Positions 54,574 to 63,415 of a stretch of DNA of 64,000 nt are shown here, piece by piece. This DNA comes from Bradyrhizobium yuanmingense (GTDB lineage: Bacteria; Pseudomonadota; Alphaproteobacteria; Rhizobiales; Xanthobacteraceae): NCBI RefSeq assembly GCF_900094575.1, contig NZ_FMAE01000001.1:248001-312000 (forward strand), in the 5' to 3' direction. Position 1 is the stretch's first letter, and each line of letters starts with the position of its first letter. The notes beneath the pieces are model-generated. The model worked only from the letters and a program-made list of their open reading frames with translations. It was not told the DNA's origin and made no database searches. The position numbers and the translations under genes are program-made.

Positions 54574-55488
54574 ATGAGCAAATCACTGCAAGACAAGGTC
54601 ATCATCGTCACCGGCGCAGGCCGTGGCATCGGGCGCGAGATTGCGCTTCTGTGCGCGGCCGAGGGCGCCAAGGTCGTCGTCAACGATCCCGGCGGAGCCG
54701 CCGACGGCGCCGGCGCGAACGCGGCGCCTGCCGAGGAGGTGGTCGAGGAGATCAAGAAGCGCGGCGGCACGGCGGTCGCCAATTTCGAGAGCGTCGCGGA
54801 AGCCATTCCCGCCAGCAAGATCGTGAAGACCGCGACCGATCATTTCGGCCGGCTCGACGGTGTCGTCAACAATGCCGGCATCCTGCGCGACATGATCTTC
54901 CACAAGATGAGCGTGGAAGCGTTCGAAGCCGTCATCAAGGTACATCTGATGGGCTCGTTCTACGTCAGCCACGCCGCAGCGCGCATCTTCCGCGAGCAGG
55001 AGTCGGGCTCGTTCGTGCACTTCACCTCGACCTCCGGCCTGATCGGCAATTTCGGACAAGCCAATTACGCGGCGGCCAAGCTCGGCATCGTCGGGCTGTC
55101 GAAGTCGATCGCGCTCGACATGGGCCGCTTCAACGTCCGCTCCAACTGCGTCTCGCCGTTCGCCTGGACCCGCATGATCGGCACCATCCCGACCGAGACC
55201 GACGCCGAGAAGGCGCGTGTCGAGAAGATCAAGCAGATGGGCCCGGAGAAGATCGCGCCGCTCTGCGGCTACCTGCTCGGCGATTCCGCCAAGGACGTCA
55301 CCGGCCAGATCTTTGGCGTGCGCATGAACGAGATCTTCCTGTTCAGCCAGAACCGTCCGATCCGGTCGGTGCAGCGGAACGAAGGCTGGACTCCGCAGTC
55401 GATCGCGGAACACGGCATGCCGGCGCTGAAGGGCTCGTTCTACAAGCTCGATCGTTCGGCCGACATCTTCACCTGGGATCCGGTGTGA
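54574..55488 (+). CDS. Short-chain dehydrogenase/reductase, multifunctional-enzyme-like
   Basis: 304 aa. NAD(P)-binding VTGAGRGIGREIA near residue 12, NNAGI near 100, catalytic Ser in HFTSTSGLIG and the YxxxK pair in NYAAAKLG are intact. The insert VVNDPGGAADGAGANAAPAEEVVEEI after the second beta strand is the type found in the 3-hydroxyacyl-CoA dehydrogenase part of peroxisomal multifunctional enzyme type 2. An extra C-terminal about 50 residues follows the core. This suits oxidation of a 3-hydroxyacyl-CoA next to the thiolase. GGAG is 8-12 bases before the ATG. Confidence 0.9.
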   Translation: MSKSLQDKVIIVTGAGRGIGREIALLCAAEGAKVVVNDPGGAADGAGANAAPAEEVVEEIKKRGGTAVANFESVAEAIPASKIVKTATDHFGRLDGVVNNAGILRDMIFHKMSVEAFEAVIKVHLMGSFYVSHAAARIFREQESGSFVHFTSTSGLIGNFGQANYAAAKLGIVGLSKSIALDMGRFNVRSNCVSPFAWTRMIGTIPTETDAEKARVEKIKQMGPEKIAPLCGYLLGDSAKDVTGQIFGVRMNEIFLFSQNRPIRSVQRNEGWTPQSIAEHGMPALKGSFYKLDRSADIFTWDPV

Positions 55489-55492
55489 GGTA

Positions 55493-55558
55493 GCGCGAAT
55501 CGGGAGTGGCGAATGGCGAATAGGGTTTCTATTCGCTACTCGCCATTCGCAATTCGCC
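55493..55558. repeat. Inverted repeat, gcgaatgg ... ccattcgc family (second copy)
   Basis: gtggcgaatggcgaatag mirrors ctattcgctactcgccattcgc round ggttt. It is related to 39543-39618. It exactly fills the gap between the convergent SDR and PEP carboxylase genes and may end both transcripts. Confidence 0.7.
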
Positions 55559-58357
55559 CTACCCCGTATTCCGCAAGCCCGCCGAAATCCCGTTGATCGT
55601 CAGCTGGATCCCGCGCAGCACCTGCTCGTCGGGGTTCTGCGCGCGGTGCTCTCTCAAGAGCTCGACCTGCACGTGGTTGAGCGGATCGAGATAGGGGAAG
55701 CGGTGGCGCACGGAGCGCTCCAGCAGCGGGTTGCCCTGGAGCAGCCGGTCCTGGCCCATGATGTCGAGCAGCGTCTCGATGCAGGAATGCCATTCGCGGC
55801 GGATGCGGCCAAAGATTTTTTCGCGCAAGGCTTCGTCCGGCACCAGTTCGGCATAGCGCGAGGCGATCGCGATCGAGCTCTTGGCCAGCACCATGTCCAT
55901 GTTCGACAGCAGCATGCGGAAGAACGGCCATTCCTGGTAGAGCTCTTTCAGGAACGGCATGCCCTGCTCTGGATGCTCCGCGATCCACTGCTCGACCGCG
56001 CTGCCGAAGCCGTACCAGCCCGGCAGCATCAGTCGGCATTGCGCCCACGAGAACACCCAGGGAATCGCGCGCAGATCCTCGATCGCGCGGGTCTTTTTGC
56101 GCGAAGCCGGACGGCTGCCGATGTTGAGCGTGGCGATCTCGTTGATGACGGTGGACGACCAGAAGTACTCGACGAAGCCTTCGGTCTCGTAGACGAGGCC
56201 GCGATAGGCCTTGAAGGCGAGGTTCGAGAGTTCGTCCATCGCGGTCAGATATTCGCGGCGCGGCGCGCTCTGGCGCGGATGCAGCAGACTTGCCTCCAGC
56301 GTCGCCGCGGCGAGGATTTCCAGATTGTTGCGGCCGACCTCGGTGTTGGAATATTTCGACGAGATGATCTCGCCCTGCTCGGTGATGCGGATCTGGCCGT
56401 TCACCGCGCCGCCGGGCTGCGCGATGATGGCGTCATAGCTCGGCCCGCCGCCGCGCCCCACGGAGCCGCCGCGGCCGTGGAACAGACGTAAGCGCACGTG
56501 GTGCCGCTCGAACACTTCGACGAGGCCGATCTCGGCCTTGTAGAGCTCCCAGCCCGAGGTGACGAAGCCGCCGTCCTTGTTGCTGTCGGAGTACCCAAGC
56601 ATGACCTCCTGCACGCTGCCGCGGCTGTCGACGAGCCGGCGGTAATCGTGCAACGACAGCATGCGGTCCATGATGCTGCTCGAAGCCTGCAAATCCTCGA
56701 TGGTCTCGAACAGCGGCACGATGTTGATGGCGCTGCGGCCGGAGGGATGGACGAGGCCGACCTCCTTCAGGAGCACGGCGACCTCGAGCATGTCCGACAT
56801 GCCCTTGCACATCGAGATGATGCATTGAGGAATGGCGTCCGAGCCGAATTTCGCATGCGCTTCCGCGGCGGCATGGAACACGTTGAGCTCGCCCATGGTC
56901 TCGTCGCTGTATTTGACGAAGGGCGAGACCAGCGCGCGCGTCGAGCGCAGCTCGTTCGTCAGCAGCGAGATGCGGGCGTCCTCGCCAAGCGCGAGATAGG
57001 ACATGCCGGGATTGGCGGCGTCGATCAACTCGGCGATGGTGCGCTCGTGGACGGCCGAGTTCTGGCGAATGTCGAGCCGGGCCAGGTGAAAGCCGAAGCA
57101 ATCCACCGCGCGGCGCAAGAGCCGCAGCCGGCCGCGCGCGATGACGCGGGCGTTGTTGGAGATCAGCGAGCGATGCAGCACGTCGAGATCGGCCAGCAGC
57201 TCCCTGACGCTCTCGTAAGGCGCCGCTTTGCCGACAGGCCGGCGCGTGATCTCGACTTCGAGCTTTTCGGCCGTCGCGGTGAGGCGGGCATAGATGCCTG
57301 AGACGGCCAGGCGATAGGGCTCGCCGCTCCGATGCGGCGAGGTGTCCGGGGAGCGCTCCGCCAGGGTGCGCAGCTCCTCGGAGACGTCGGCGAGATGGGC
57401 TGCGATCGACAGCTCCGCGCCGAGCACGTGCAGCTCGTTCAGATAGAACTGCATCACCCGGCTCGACTGCAGCCGCAGCGTGCCGCGCATCACGTCGGCG
57501 GTGACGAAGGGATTGCCGTCGCGGTCGCCGCCGATCCAGCTGCCCATGCGCAGGAACGAGGCAAGGTCGCCGGCCGCCTGCTCGCCGCTCTCCTCCAGCC
57601 GATCCTCCAGCGCGTTGATGAGCCGCGGCACCTCGCGCAGGAAGGTGTAGTCGTAGAACGACAGGCCGTTGGCGACCTCATCCAGCACGGTGAGCTTGGT
57701 CCGGCGCAAGAGGTTGGTCTGCCACAGCGTCAGCACCTCGCGGCGGAGCTGCTCGTCGCTGGCAGCCGCCTCCTCCGCGGTCAGTGCAACCCGCTCGCGG
57801 CGATCGAGCAGGGCTGCGATCTCCATCTCGCGGTCCATGGTGCTCTTGCGGCGGACCTCGGTCGGATGCGCGGTCAACACCGGGCTGACCAGCGCGGTCT
57901 TGAAGAAGTTGCGGAGCTGGTCGGGACCAATGCCCGCCGCCTTGGCGTGCGCCAGTGTCTCCGCCAGCACGCCGGAGCCGCCATTCTTGGCCGCCGCGCG
58001 CGCGCGCATCTGACGGATGTTGTTCTGGTCCTCGGCGATGTTGGCAAGGTGCGAGAAATAGCTGAAGGCGCGGACGATCCGCACCGTCTCGGAGGTCGAC
58101 ATGCTGTCGAGGATCTGCTCGAGCTCGCGGCGGGCGAGCCGGTCCTCGTCGCGGTGAAACCTGATCGAGGTCTGCCTGATGCGCTCGACCAGGTCGAACA
58201 CGTCGGCGCCCTCCTGGTCGCGCACGGTGTCGCCCAGAATGCGCCCGAGCAGGCGGATATCGTCCCGCAGCCGGGCATCGGCCTCCATCGCCTGGACATC
58301 CTCAGGGCGGTTGGGGCGCTGCTCAGTGCTGTCGGATGGTACGGTCTGGAGGGACAT
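55559..58357 (-). CDS. ppc: Phosphoenolpyruvate carboxylase
   Basis: 932 aa anaplerotic enzyme fixing bicarbonate onto PEP to give oxaloacetate. Landmarks: the catalytic His in [13 protein letters not shown] (about residue 160), [30 protein letters not shown] (about 585), the glycine-rich loop [14 protein letters not shown] (about 625), and the C-terminal [14 protein letters not shown] with the conserved NTG end. A segment [15 protein letters not shown] helps form the allosteric site for aspartate/malate. GGGGAG precedes ATG 58357. Length is normal. It is convergent with the SDR gene. Confidence 0.96.
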   Translation of the reverse strand: MSLQTVPSDSTEQRPNRPEDVQAMEADARLRDDIRLLGRILGDTVRDQEGADVFDLVERIRQTSIRFHRDEDRLARRELEQILDSMSTSETVRIVRAFSYFSHLANIAEDQNNIRQMRARAAAKNGGSGVLAETLAHAKAAGIGPDQLRNFFKTALVSPVLTAHPTEVRRKSTMDREMEIAALLDRRERVALTAEEAAASDEQLRREVLTLWQTNLLRRTKLTVLDEVANGLSFYDYTFLREVPRLINALEDRLEESGEQAAGDLASFLRMGSWIGGDRDGNPFVTADVMRGTLRLQSSRVMQFYLNELHVLGAELSIAAHLADVSEELRTLAERSPDTSPHRSGEPYRLAVSGIYARLTATAEKLEVEITRRPVGKAAPYESVRELLADLDVLHRSLISNNARVIARGRLRLLRRAVDCFGFHLARLDIRQNSAVHERTIAELIDAANPGMSYLALGEDARISLLTNELRSTRALVSPFVKYSDETMGELNVFHAAAEAHAKFGSDAIPQCIISMCKGMSDMLEVAVLLKEVGLVHPSGRSAINIVPLFETIEDLQASSSIMDRMLSLHDYRRLVDSRGSVQEVMLGYSDSNKDGGFVTSGWELYKAEIGLVEVFERHHVRLRLFHGRGGSVGRGGGPSYDAIIAQPGGAVNGQIRITEQGEIISSKYSNTEVGRNNLEILAAATLEASLLHPRQSAPRREYLTAMDELSNLAFKAYRGLVYETEGFVEYFWSSTVINEIATLNIGSRPASRKKTRAIEDLRAIPWVFSWAQCRLMLPGWYGFGSAVEQWIAEHPEQGMPFLKELYQEWPFFRMLLSNMDMVLAKSSIAIASRYAELVPDEALREKIFGRIRREWHSCIETLLDIMGQDRLLQGNPLLERSVRHRFPYLDPLNHVQVELLREHRAQNPDEQVLRGIQLTINGISAGLRNTG

Positions 58358-58472
58358 GGCTCGCTCCCCTGCTCGCGCCCTTGGCGGCCCGGTCCGGCGG
58401 AGTGTGCGATACTTTTCTACCGCAGTGCAAGATGAAGTTGGGGCGACGCACCGTGGATCGGAGTGCGACGAC

Positions 58473-58623
58473 CTCGTGTCCCGGACAAGCAGCAACGCCT
58501 TCTAGCGTTGCTGCGCCGAGCGGGGACCCAGGAGCCTCAGAGCACATCGCCGCAATGGGCCCCGGCTCTGCAGCGCACCACGCCGCGAAGGCGCGGCGCA
58601 CTGCGCTGCGTCCGGGGCACGAG
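58473..58623. repeat. Inverted repeat ctcgtgtcccggac ... gtccggggcacgag
   Basis: The end sequences ctcgtgtcccggac (58473-58486) and gtccggggcacgag (58610-58623) are complementary except for one position. The interior holds gcagcaacgc/gcgttgctgc pairing and a ccgcgaaggcgcgg hairpin. Confidence 0.65.
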
Positions 58624-58718
58624 AAAATAGCTAGTCGTATAATAAGCATGCCTTCGCGGTCTCGCGGCGCAGGCGCCCGAAGTTTTGCTTTCCGTTTCGC
58701 CCTCATCGAGAAGCAAGG

Positions 58719-58822
58719 GCGCAGGGAAGGCCGGGCGCCAGCCGGCACCCAAGGTCCGCACGCGACAAGACGCACGCGGGGTGACCACAGGTGATGCCGG
58801 AACATCCCGGCCTTCCCTGCGC
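58719..58822. repeat. Exact 17-base inverted repeat gcgcagggaaggccggg ... cccggccttccctgcgc
   Basis: The arms are perfect complements separated by 70 bases. The pair sits at the start of the longest unexplained block and would make a stable long-range stem in RNA. Confidence 0.7.
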
Positions 58823-59275
58823 AATGGTTTTACGGCTTATGGCGCGCTCTCCCCGGGGAGCGATGCACTATTGCCCCCGTCGCCTTGCGGATCACTGATG
58901 CGCGCACCCGGTCGGGCCGCTTCACCACCGCAAGCCTTGACGCACAGACCCCGGGCGTCAGGACCACACGCTTTTGCCGTCCGCGGACGTCTCTCCCGGA
59001 CTGTCGGAAGCTCGCGCGTGCTCGCCCCCAATGCCGAAAAGCAACGTTGTGACCACACCGTGTCGTGCCGCGGATCGCGATGGCTCACGGGTTTGCCCGC
59101 CCTGCCATCCCGTCACGCGCCGGCGCTGCCGCGTCCATCGCATCCTGGCCTACGTATCGTGACGATCGCGAAACGTCCCTTTGACGAGCCGGGATGTGCT
59201 GCGGTTTACCCGAAACAGCGAATTCGGTCAATCAGAATATTTGAACTCCCGCCACTTGACCTGCATTGGCGTGTT

Positions 59276-59290
59276 TTGCCCGTCGGGCAA
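59276..59290. repeat. Hairpin TTGCCCGTCGGGCAA
   Basis: A perfect 6-bp stem with a three-base loop within ttttgcccgtcgggcaacg. A related cgtcgggcaaaac string lies near 3820. It is probably part of a dispersed element. Confidence 0.45.
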
Positions 59291-59580
59291 CGCGAGCATG
59301 GTGTGCGCCGCATCGCCTGGCCGCGTCCCGCCGCAGCCAAAGGCGCCCCCGGCGTCTGGTTTGCCACCGACAGCCAGCGCAACAAACGAATGAGGTTCGT
59401 GGCCAAGAGCTGACGTCTCGACCATGTCCAATTCCAGCGCTTGCTACGGCCAGAAAGCAAGATGACAACTTGCGGCGATGGTGGCAGAATGATGACAGAC
59501 GTGGTTTGAAGATTTGGCGACCAAGAACAACGAAGAGAATAGTTCGCCGCGGTCACGTTGTCCAAGGGAGGAGATGGCTC

Positions 59581-60687
59581 ATGAAACGCATGTTTCTGGG
59601 ACTGGTCGCCGTTGCCCTGATCGCTTCGGCGTTTGTCTTATCCACCACAACAGTCATGGCGCAGACGAAGGTGTTGAAGATGCAGGCCACATGGCCGGCG
59701 TCGCTCACGCTCTATGACAACTTCACCTATTTCGTCGATCGAGTGAACAAGCTGTCAGCCGGCGCGCTGAAGATCGAGGCGATGCCCGCCGGCCAGGTCG
59801 TGCCGGCGTTCGAGGTGCTGGACGCAACCAACAAGAAGGTGCTCGACGGAGCGCATGCGTGGGCCGGCTACTGGACCGGCAAGAACAAGACCGCGATCCT
59901 GTTCACCGGCGGTCCCGGCGGCACCTTCGGCATGGACTTCATGGACGTGATGGGTTGGCTCTATCACGGCGGCGGCCTCGAGCTTTACAACGAGTTTTAT
60001 CAGAAGGAGCTCAAGCTCAACCTCGTCGTGTTTCCAATCCTGCCTGCAGGGCCGCAGGCGTTCGGCTGGTTCAAGAAGCCGATCCAGACGGTCGAGGACA
60101 TGAAGGGCATGAAATGCCGCCAGACCGGCATGTCCGGCGAAGTGTGGCAGGCGCTCGGCTTCACGGTGGTCAACATGCCGGGCGGAGAAATCATTCCCTC
60201 CGCGCAACGCGGCGTGATCGATTGCGCCGAATGGGTCGGCGGCATCGAGGACATGCAGCTCGGCTTCCACAACGTCTGGAAGTATCACTATTCACCCGGC
60301 TTGCATGAGAACGTGACGGTCGGCGAGCTCGTCATCAACGGCGATGTGTGGAAGGAGCTCAGCCCGCAACATCAGGAGATCATCAAGTCGGCGGCCAACG
60401 AGACATTCCTCGTCTGGTGGACCAAGTGGCAGCGCCAGAACGCCGATGCGCTGATTGAGATGCAGCAGAAGCACGGCGTACAGATCCTCCGCACGCCGAC
60501 GGAGATCCTGCTGGCCTTCATCAAGAAGTGGGACGAGATCGCGGCCGCCGAGGGCGCCAGGAACCCGTTCTTCAAGAAAGTGCACGACTCGCAGAAGGCG
60601 TATGCCAGCGCTGTGGTCCCGTACAAGAGGTCTTACTTCCCGCCATACTCCTTCATGGCGAACTACTACTTCCCAACCGAGAAATAG
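59581..60687 (+). CDS. TRAP transporter substrate-binding protein (TakP/DctP type)
   Basis: 368 aa. Signal peptide MKRMFLGLVAVALIASAFVL extending to VMAQ. The mature protein has LKMQATWPASLTLYDNFTYFVDRVNKLS, KIEAMPAGQVVPAFEVLDA, and LDGAHAWAGYWTGKN, then CRQTGMSGEVWQALGFTVVNMPGGEI with the carboxylate-binding Arg, and DCAEWVGGIEDMQLGFHNV. This is the alpha-keto-acid/mannitol-chloroaromatic branch resembling TakP. GGGAGGAG lies 8-10 bases before the ATG. It heads a complete three-gene TRAP operon; the ligand is probably a carboxylate. Confidence 0.92.
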   Translation: MKRMFLGLVAVALIASAFVLSTTTVMAQTKVLKMQATWPASLTLYDNFTYFVDRVNKLSAGALKIEAMPAGQVVPAFEVLDATNKKVLDGAHAWAGYWTGKNKTAILFTGGPGGTFGMDFMDVMGWLYHGGGLELYNEFYQKELKLNLVVFPILPAGPQAFGWFKKPIQTVEDMKGMKCRQTGMSGEVWQALGFTVVNMPGGEIIPSAQRGVIDCAEWVGGIEDMQLGFHNVWKYHYSPGLHENVTVGELVINGDVWKELSPQHQEIIKSAANETFLVWWTKWQRQNADALIEMQQKHGVQILRTPTEILLAFIKKWDEIAAAEGARNPFFKKVHDSQKAYASAVVPYKRSYFPPYSFMANYYFPTEK

Positions 60688-60781
60688 GACTTCCTCCGAG
60701 GGCGGCCGATTTGACCGCCCTCAATTCGCACGCAGGCGGCCTGCTTTGCGCCGCACGAATGATCGGCGAAAGGGGCGAGGC

Positions 60782-61345
60782 ATGGCTGAGATAACAGGCG
60801 GGCAGCCACCGGCGCTTCTGGCTATCATCAGGATGATCGACGGCTTCACGGACCGGACCGGCACGATCATCTCGTGGCTCTCGGTGCCGCTGGTTCTCGC
60901 CGTCGCCTATGAGGTTGGGGCGCGTTACCTGTTCAACGCGCCGACCATATGGGCCTACGACGCAACCTACATGCTGTACGGCTCGCTCTTCATGCTTGGC
61001 GCCGCTTACGCGCTGCACAAGGGTGCTCATATCCGTACCGACTTCTTCTGGGAGAAGTTCTCGATCCGTAGGAAGGGCTGGATCGATACGATCTCCTATG
61101 TCGTCTTCTTCTTCCCGAGCCTGATCATGCTGTTCCTGATCAGCTGGAACGAATTTCACTACGCCTGGCTGATCAACGAGACTTCGGACCAGACTCCCTG
61201 GCGGCCCGTGCTGTGGCCGTTCAAATTCGTCGTGCCGCTCGCCTGCCTCCTGCTGCTGGTCCAGGGCGTGTCCGAGTTGATCAAGAGCATCTACATGGCG
61301 CGCACCGGCGTCGAGCTGGAGCATAAGGAGAAAGTCGAGATATGA
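60782..61345 (+). CDS. TRAP transporter small permease (DctQ type)
   Basis: 187 aa with four TM helices. Features are IISWLSVPLVLAVAYEVGARYLFN, TYMLYGSLFMLGAAYALHKGAHIRTDFFWE and a TM4 of PFKFVVPLACLLLLVQGVSEL, the standard DctQ pattern. A 94-base gap follows the receptor gene, and the stop overlaps the DctM start by 4 bases (ATGA). GGGGCGAGG precedes the ATG at 60782. Confidence 0.92.
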   Translation: MAEITGGQPPALLAIIRMIDGFTDRTGTIISWLSVPLVLAVAYEVGARYLFNAPTIWAYDATYMLYGSLFMLGAAYALHKGAHIRTDFFWEKFSIRRKGWIDTISYVVFFFPSLIMLFLISWNEFHYAWLINETSDQTPWRPVLWPFKFVVPLACLLLLVQGVSELIKSIYMARTGVELEHKEKVEI

Positions 61346-62766
61346 CCGCAGAAGCGCTCATCGGCCTCATCATGCTGCTGGTGCTGCTGGGCGCGATCTT
61401 CATCGGTGTGCCGATCTCGTTCACGTTGCTGTTTCTCGCCTTCTCGTTCGGCTACTGGGGCATGGGCGGGACGGTCTTCGAGCTTGGTTACTTCCAGACC
61501 ATCGGCATGATGAAGGAAGAACTTCTCGCCGCCGTACCGCTGTTCATCTTCATGGGCTTCATCACCGAGCAGGCGGGACTCATGGAGCGCCTTTTTACGG
61601 CGTTCCGCATGCTGCTTGCGCCGGTGCGCGGCGCACTCTTCCTCGTCGTCATCCTGACCTCGACCGTGTTCGCGATGGCGACAGGCATCGTCGGCGCAGC
61701 CGTCACCGTTCTTGGCATCATGGCATCGCCAATCATGACGAAGGCGGGCTATGATGCCAAGCTTTCAGCGGGCACCATCACGGCGGGCGGCACGCTCGGT
61801 ATTCTCATTCCCCCGTCGGTCATGCTGATCGTGATGGGGCCGGTGCTCGGGGTTTCGGTCGCCGATCTCTATGCTGCAGCCTTCGGACCGGGCTTTCTGC
61901 TGGCCGGCGTCTACATCATCTATCTGATGGGCCGCTCCTTCATCAATCCCAAGCTCGGGCCGCCAGTGCCAAAGGATGAGCGGATCTACTCCGCTGGATA
62001 CATTGCACGCGAGGTGGCCGTCGGAACGCTGCCGCTGCTCGGGCTCATCACGGCGACGCTCGGCTCGATCATCGGGGGGCTTGCGACGCCGACGGAGGCC
62101 GCCGGCATCGGCAGCGTCGGCGCGCTGATCCTGGCCATCGCATATCGCAGGTTCTCGCTCAGCGGACTGCAACGGGCGCTGATCTCGACGATGGCGACGT
62201 CGAGCATGGTCCTCCTGCTGGCGGTCACGTCGAACATTTTCGGTGCGGTGTTCGCCCGCCTTGGCTCAGCGAACTGGATCACCGAGACGATGCTCGGCCT
62301 GCAGTTGCCGCCGAGCCTCATGCTGATTGTCGTGCTCCTTCTCATTTTCCTGCTGGGGTGGCCGTTTGAGTGGCCGGCCATCATCCTGGTGTTTCTGCCG
62401 ATCTTCTATCCTGTCGTGAAAGGCATGGGCATCGACCTCATATGGTTCGGAGCGTTGGTTGCGGTGGTGCTGCAGACCGCCTTCCTGTCGCCGCCCGTCG
62501 CCATGTCAGCGTACTATCTCAAGCAGGTGGTCAAGGGCTGGAGTCTCGGAACGATCTACGCTGGCATGTTCCAGTTCATGGTGCTGCAGGTGATCTGCGT
62601 TGGCCTGATGATTGCCTTCCCCGGCATTGCGACCTGGTTCCCGCACACGCTGCATGAAGCATCTCGCAGCCAGGTGATCCCGGAGGAGTACAGAAAAATC
62701 CTGGAACAGCAGAAACAAGCACCGTCCCTGGAAGACGAGGACTGGTTGACACCAAAAAAGAAGTAG
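61342..62766 (+). CDS. TRAP transporter large permease (DctM type)
   Basis: 474 aa with about 12 hydrophobic segments. The motifs SFTLLFLAFSFGYWGMGG, AVPLFIFMGFITEQAGLMERLF, ATGIVGAAVTVLGIMASPIMTKAGYDAKLSAGTITAGGTLGILIPPSVMLIV (the ion/substrate hairpin region) and FLLGWPFEWPAIILVFLPIF are typical of DctM. The polar tail (SLEDEDWLTPKKK) is cytoplasmic. It drives uptake with a sodium or proton gradient, together with DctQ and the receptor. Confidence 0.93.
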   Translation: MTAEALIGLIMLLVLLGAIFIGVPISFTLLFLAFSFGYWGMGGTVFELGYFQTIGMMKEELLAAVPLFIFMGFITEQAGLMERLFTAFRMLLAPVRGALFLVVILTSTVFAMATGIVGAAVTVLGIMASPIMTKAGYDAKLSAGTITAGGTLGILIPPSVMLIVMGPVLGVSVADLYAAAFGPGFLLAGVYIIYLMGRSFINPKLGPPVPKDERIYSAGYIAREVAVGTLPLLGLITATLGSIIGGLATPTEAAGIGSVGALILAIAYRRFSLSGLQRALISTMATSSMVLLLAVTSNIFGAVFARLGSANWITETMLGLQLPPSLMLIVVLLLIFLLGWPFEWPAIILVFLPIFYPVVKGMGIDLIWFGALVAVVLQTAFLSPPVAMSAYYLKQVVKGWSLGTIYAGMFQFMVLQVICVGLMIAFPGIATWFPHTLHEASRSQVIPEEYRKILEQQKQAPSLEDEDWLTPKKK

Positions 62767-62839
62767 CCCGCGCGATTGAGTCCGCGACGGCGCCACACGG
62801 CTCCGCTCTGCCGCCGAACGCCGACGTTGAGGCCACGTC

Positions 62840-63244
62840 CTAAGCCGGCACGATCACCTTGCCGATCGGCCAGAGCGCGATGCCGGCGAGCTTCAGATGG
62901 GCCCAGGCGAACGGGATGCCGATGATGGTGACGGCGAGGACGAGCGCGGTCAGGAGGTGACCGAGTGCGAGCCACCAGCCGGCGAGCACGAACCAGATGA
63001 TATTGCCGATCACCCCGAGCGGGCCGGTGCCGATATCCTCGACGCCGGTGACATCGTAGCGGTTGACCGCCCGGGAGCCGAACGGCAGCAGCGTGTAGAC
63101 GGCGATGTTGAACGCCGCCCGCGCCCAGGGCAGGCCGATGATGGTGATCGCCATGACAACGGCCGCGATCAGCCAGCCGAACGCCATCCAGGCGCCGCCG
63201 ATGAGGATCCAGAGGATGTTGAGCAGGATGGAAACGGGGGCCAT
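62840..63244 (-). CDS. YccF domain membrane protein
   Basis: 134 aa. Two YccF modules are evident: [50 protein letters not shown], then [51 protein letters not shown]-like end ([12 protein letters not shown]). Each has a TM helix pair with the N..W....G.W and TIIG.P.A motifs. Inner-membrane protein of unknown function. It is monocistronic, convergent with the TRAP operon. Confidence 0.9.
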   Translation of the reverse strand: [134 protein letters not shown]

Positions 63245-63323
63245 GGGACGATCCGGAGGTGGATGATCCCATCCATATAGGCTCGGAATTTGTCCGTGCT
63301 AGGACGCTTCCAGCGCGCGGGGC

Positions 63324-63408
63324 GTAGCCCGGATGGAGCGAAGCGTAATCCGGGATGATCTTTCCACGGCGAGAGATCCCGGATTACGCTTCGCTCCATC
63401 CGGGCTAC
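63324..63408. repeat. Dispersed inverted repeat, gtagcccggatggagcgaagcg family (second copy)
   Basis: gtagcccggatggagcgaag, then cgtaatccgggat, mirrors atcccggattacg, then cttcgctccatccgggctac, a nearly perfect 33-base-arm palindrome. Same family as 14233-14314. It lies between the YccF gene and the acyl-CoA synthetase end, 8 bases after the latter's stop. Confidence 0.8.
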
Positions 63409-63415
63409 GAAGTAG

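Larger units (their letters stand above)
58358..59580. other. 1.2-kb repeat-rich noncoding region
   Basis: Several frames stay open here because of base composition, but none shows family features, good codon bias or a ribosome-binding site. The stretch is built from structured pieces: an inverted repeat at 58473-58623, an exact 17-base inverted repeat at 58719-58822, and a hairpin at 59276-59290. I remember similar long blocks dispersed in other Bradyrhizobium genomes (unverified). The last about 150 bases should contain the TRAP operon promoter. Confidence 0.6.

Noticed and set aside
58685..59413. Open frame of 242 codons in the noncoding block
   Set aside because: No SD, no family match, and it runs over the 58719-58822 inverted repeat; several other frames are open over the same bases.
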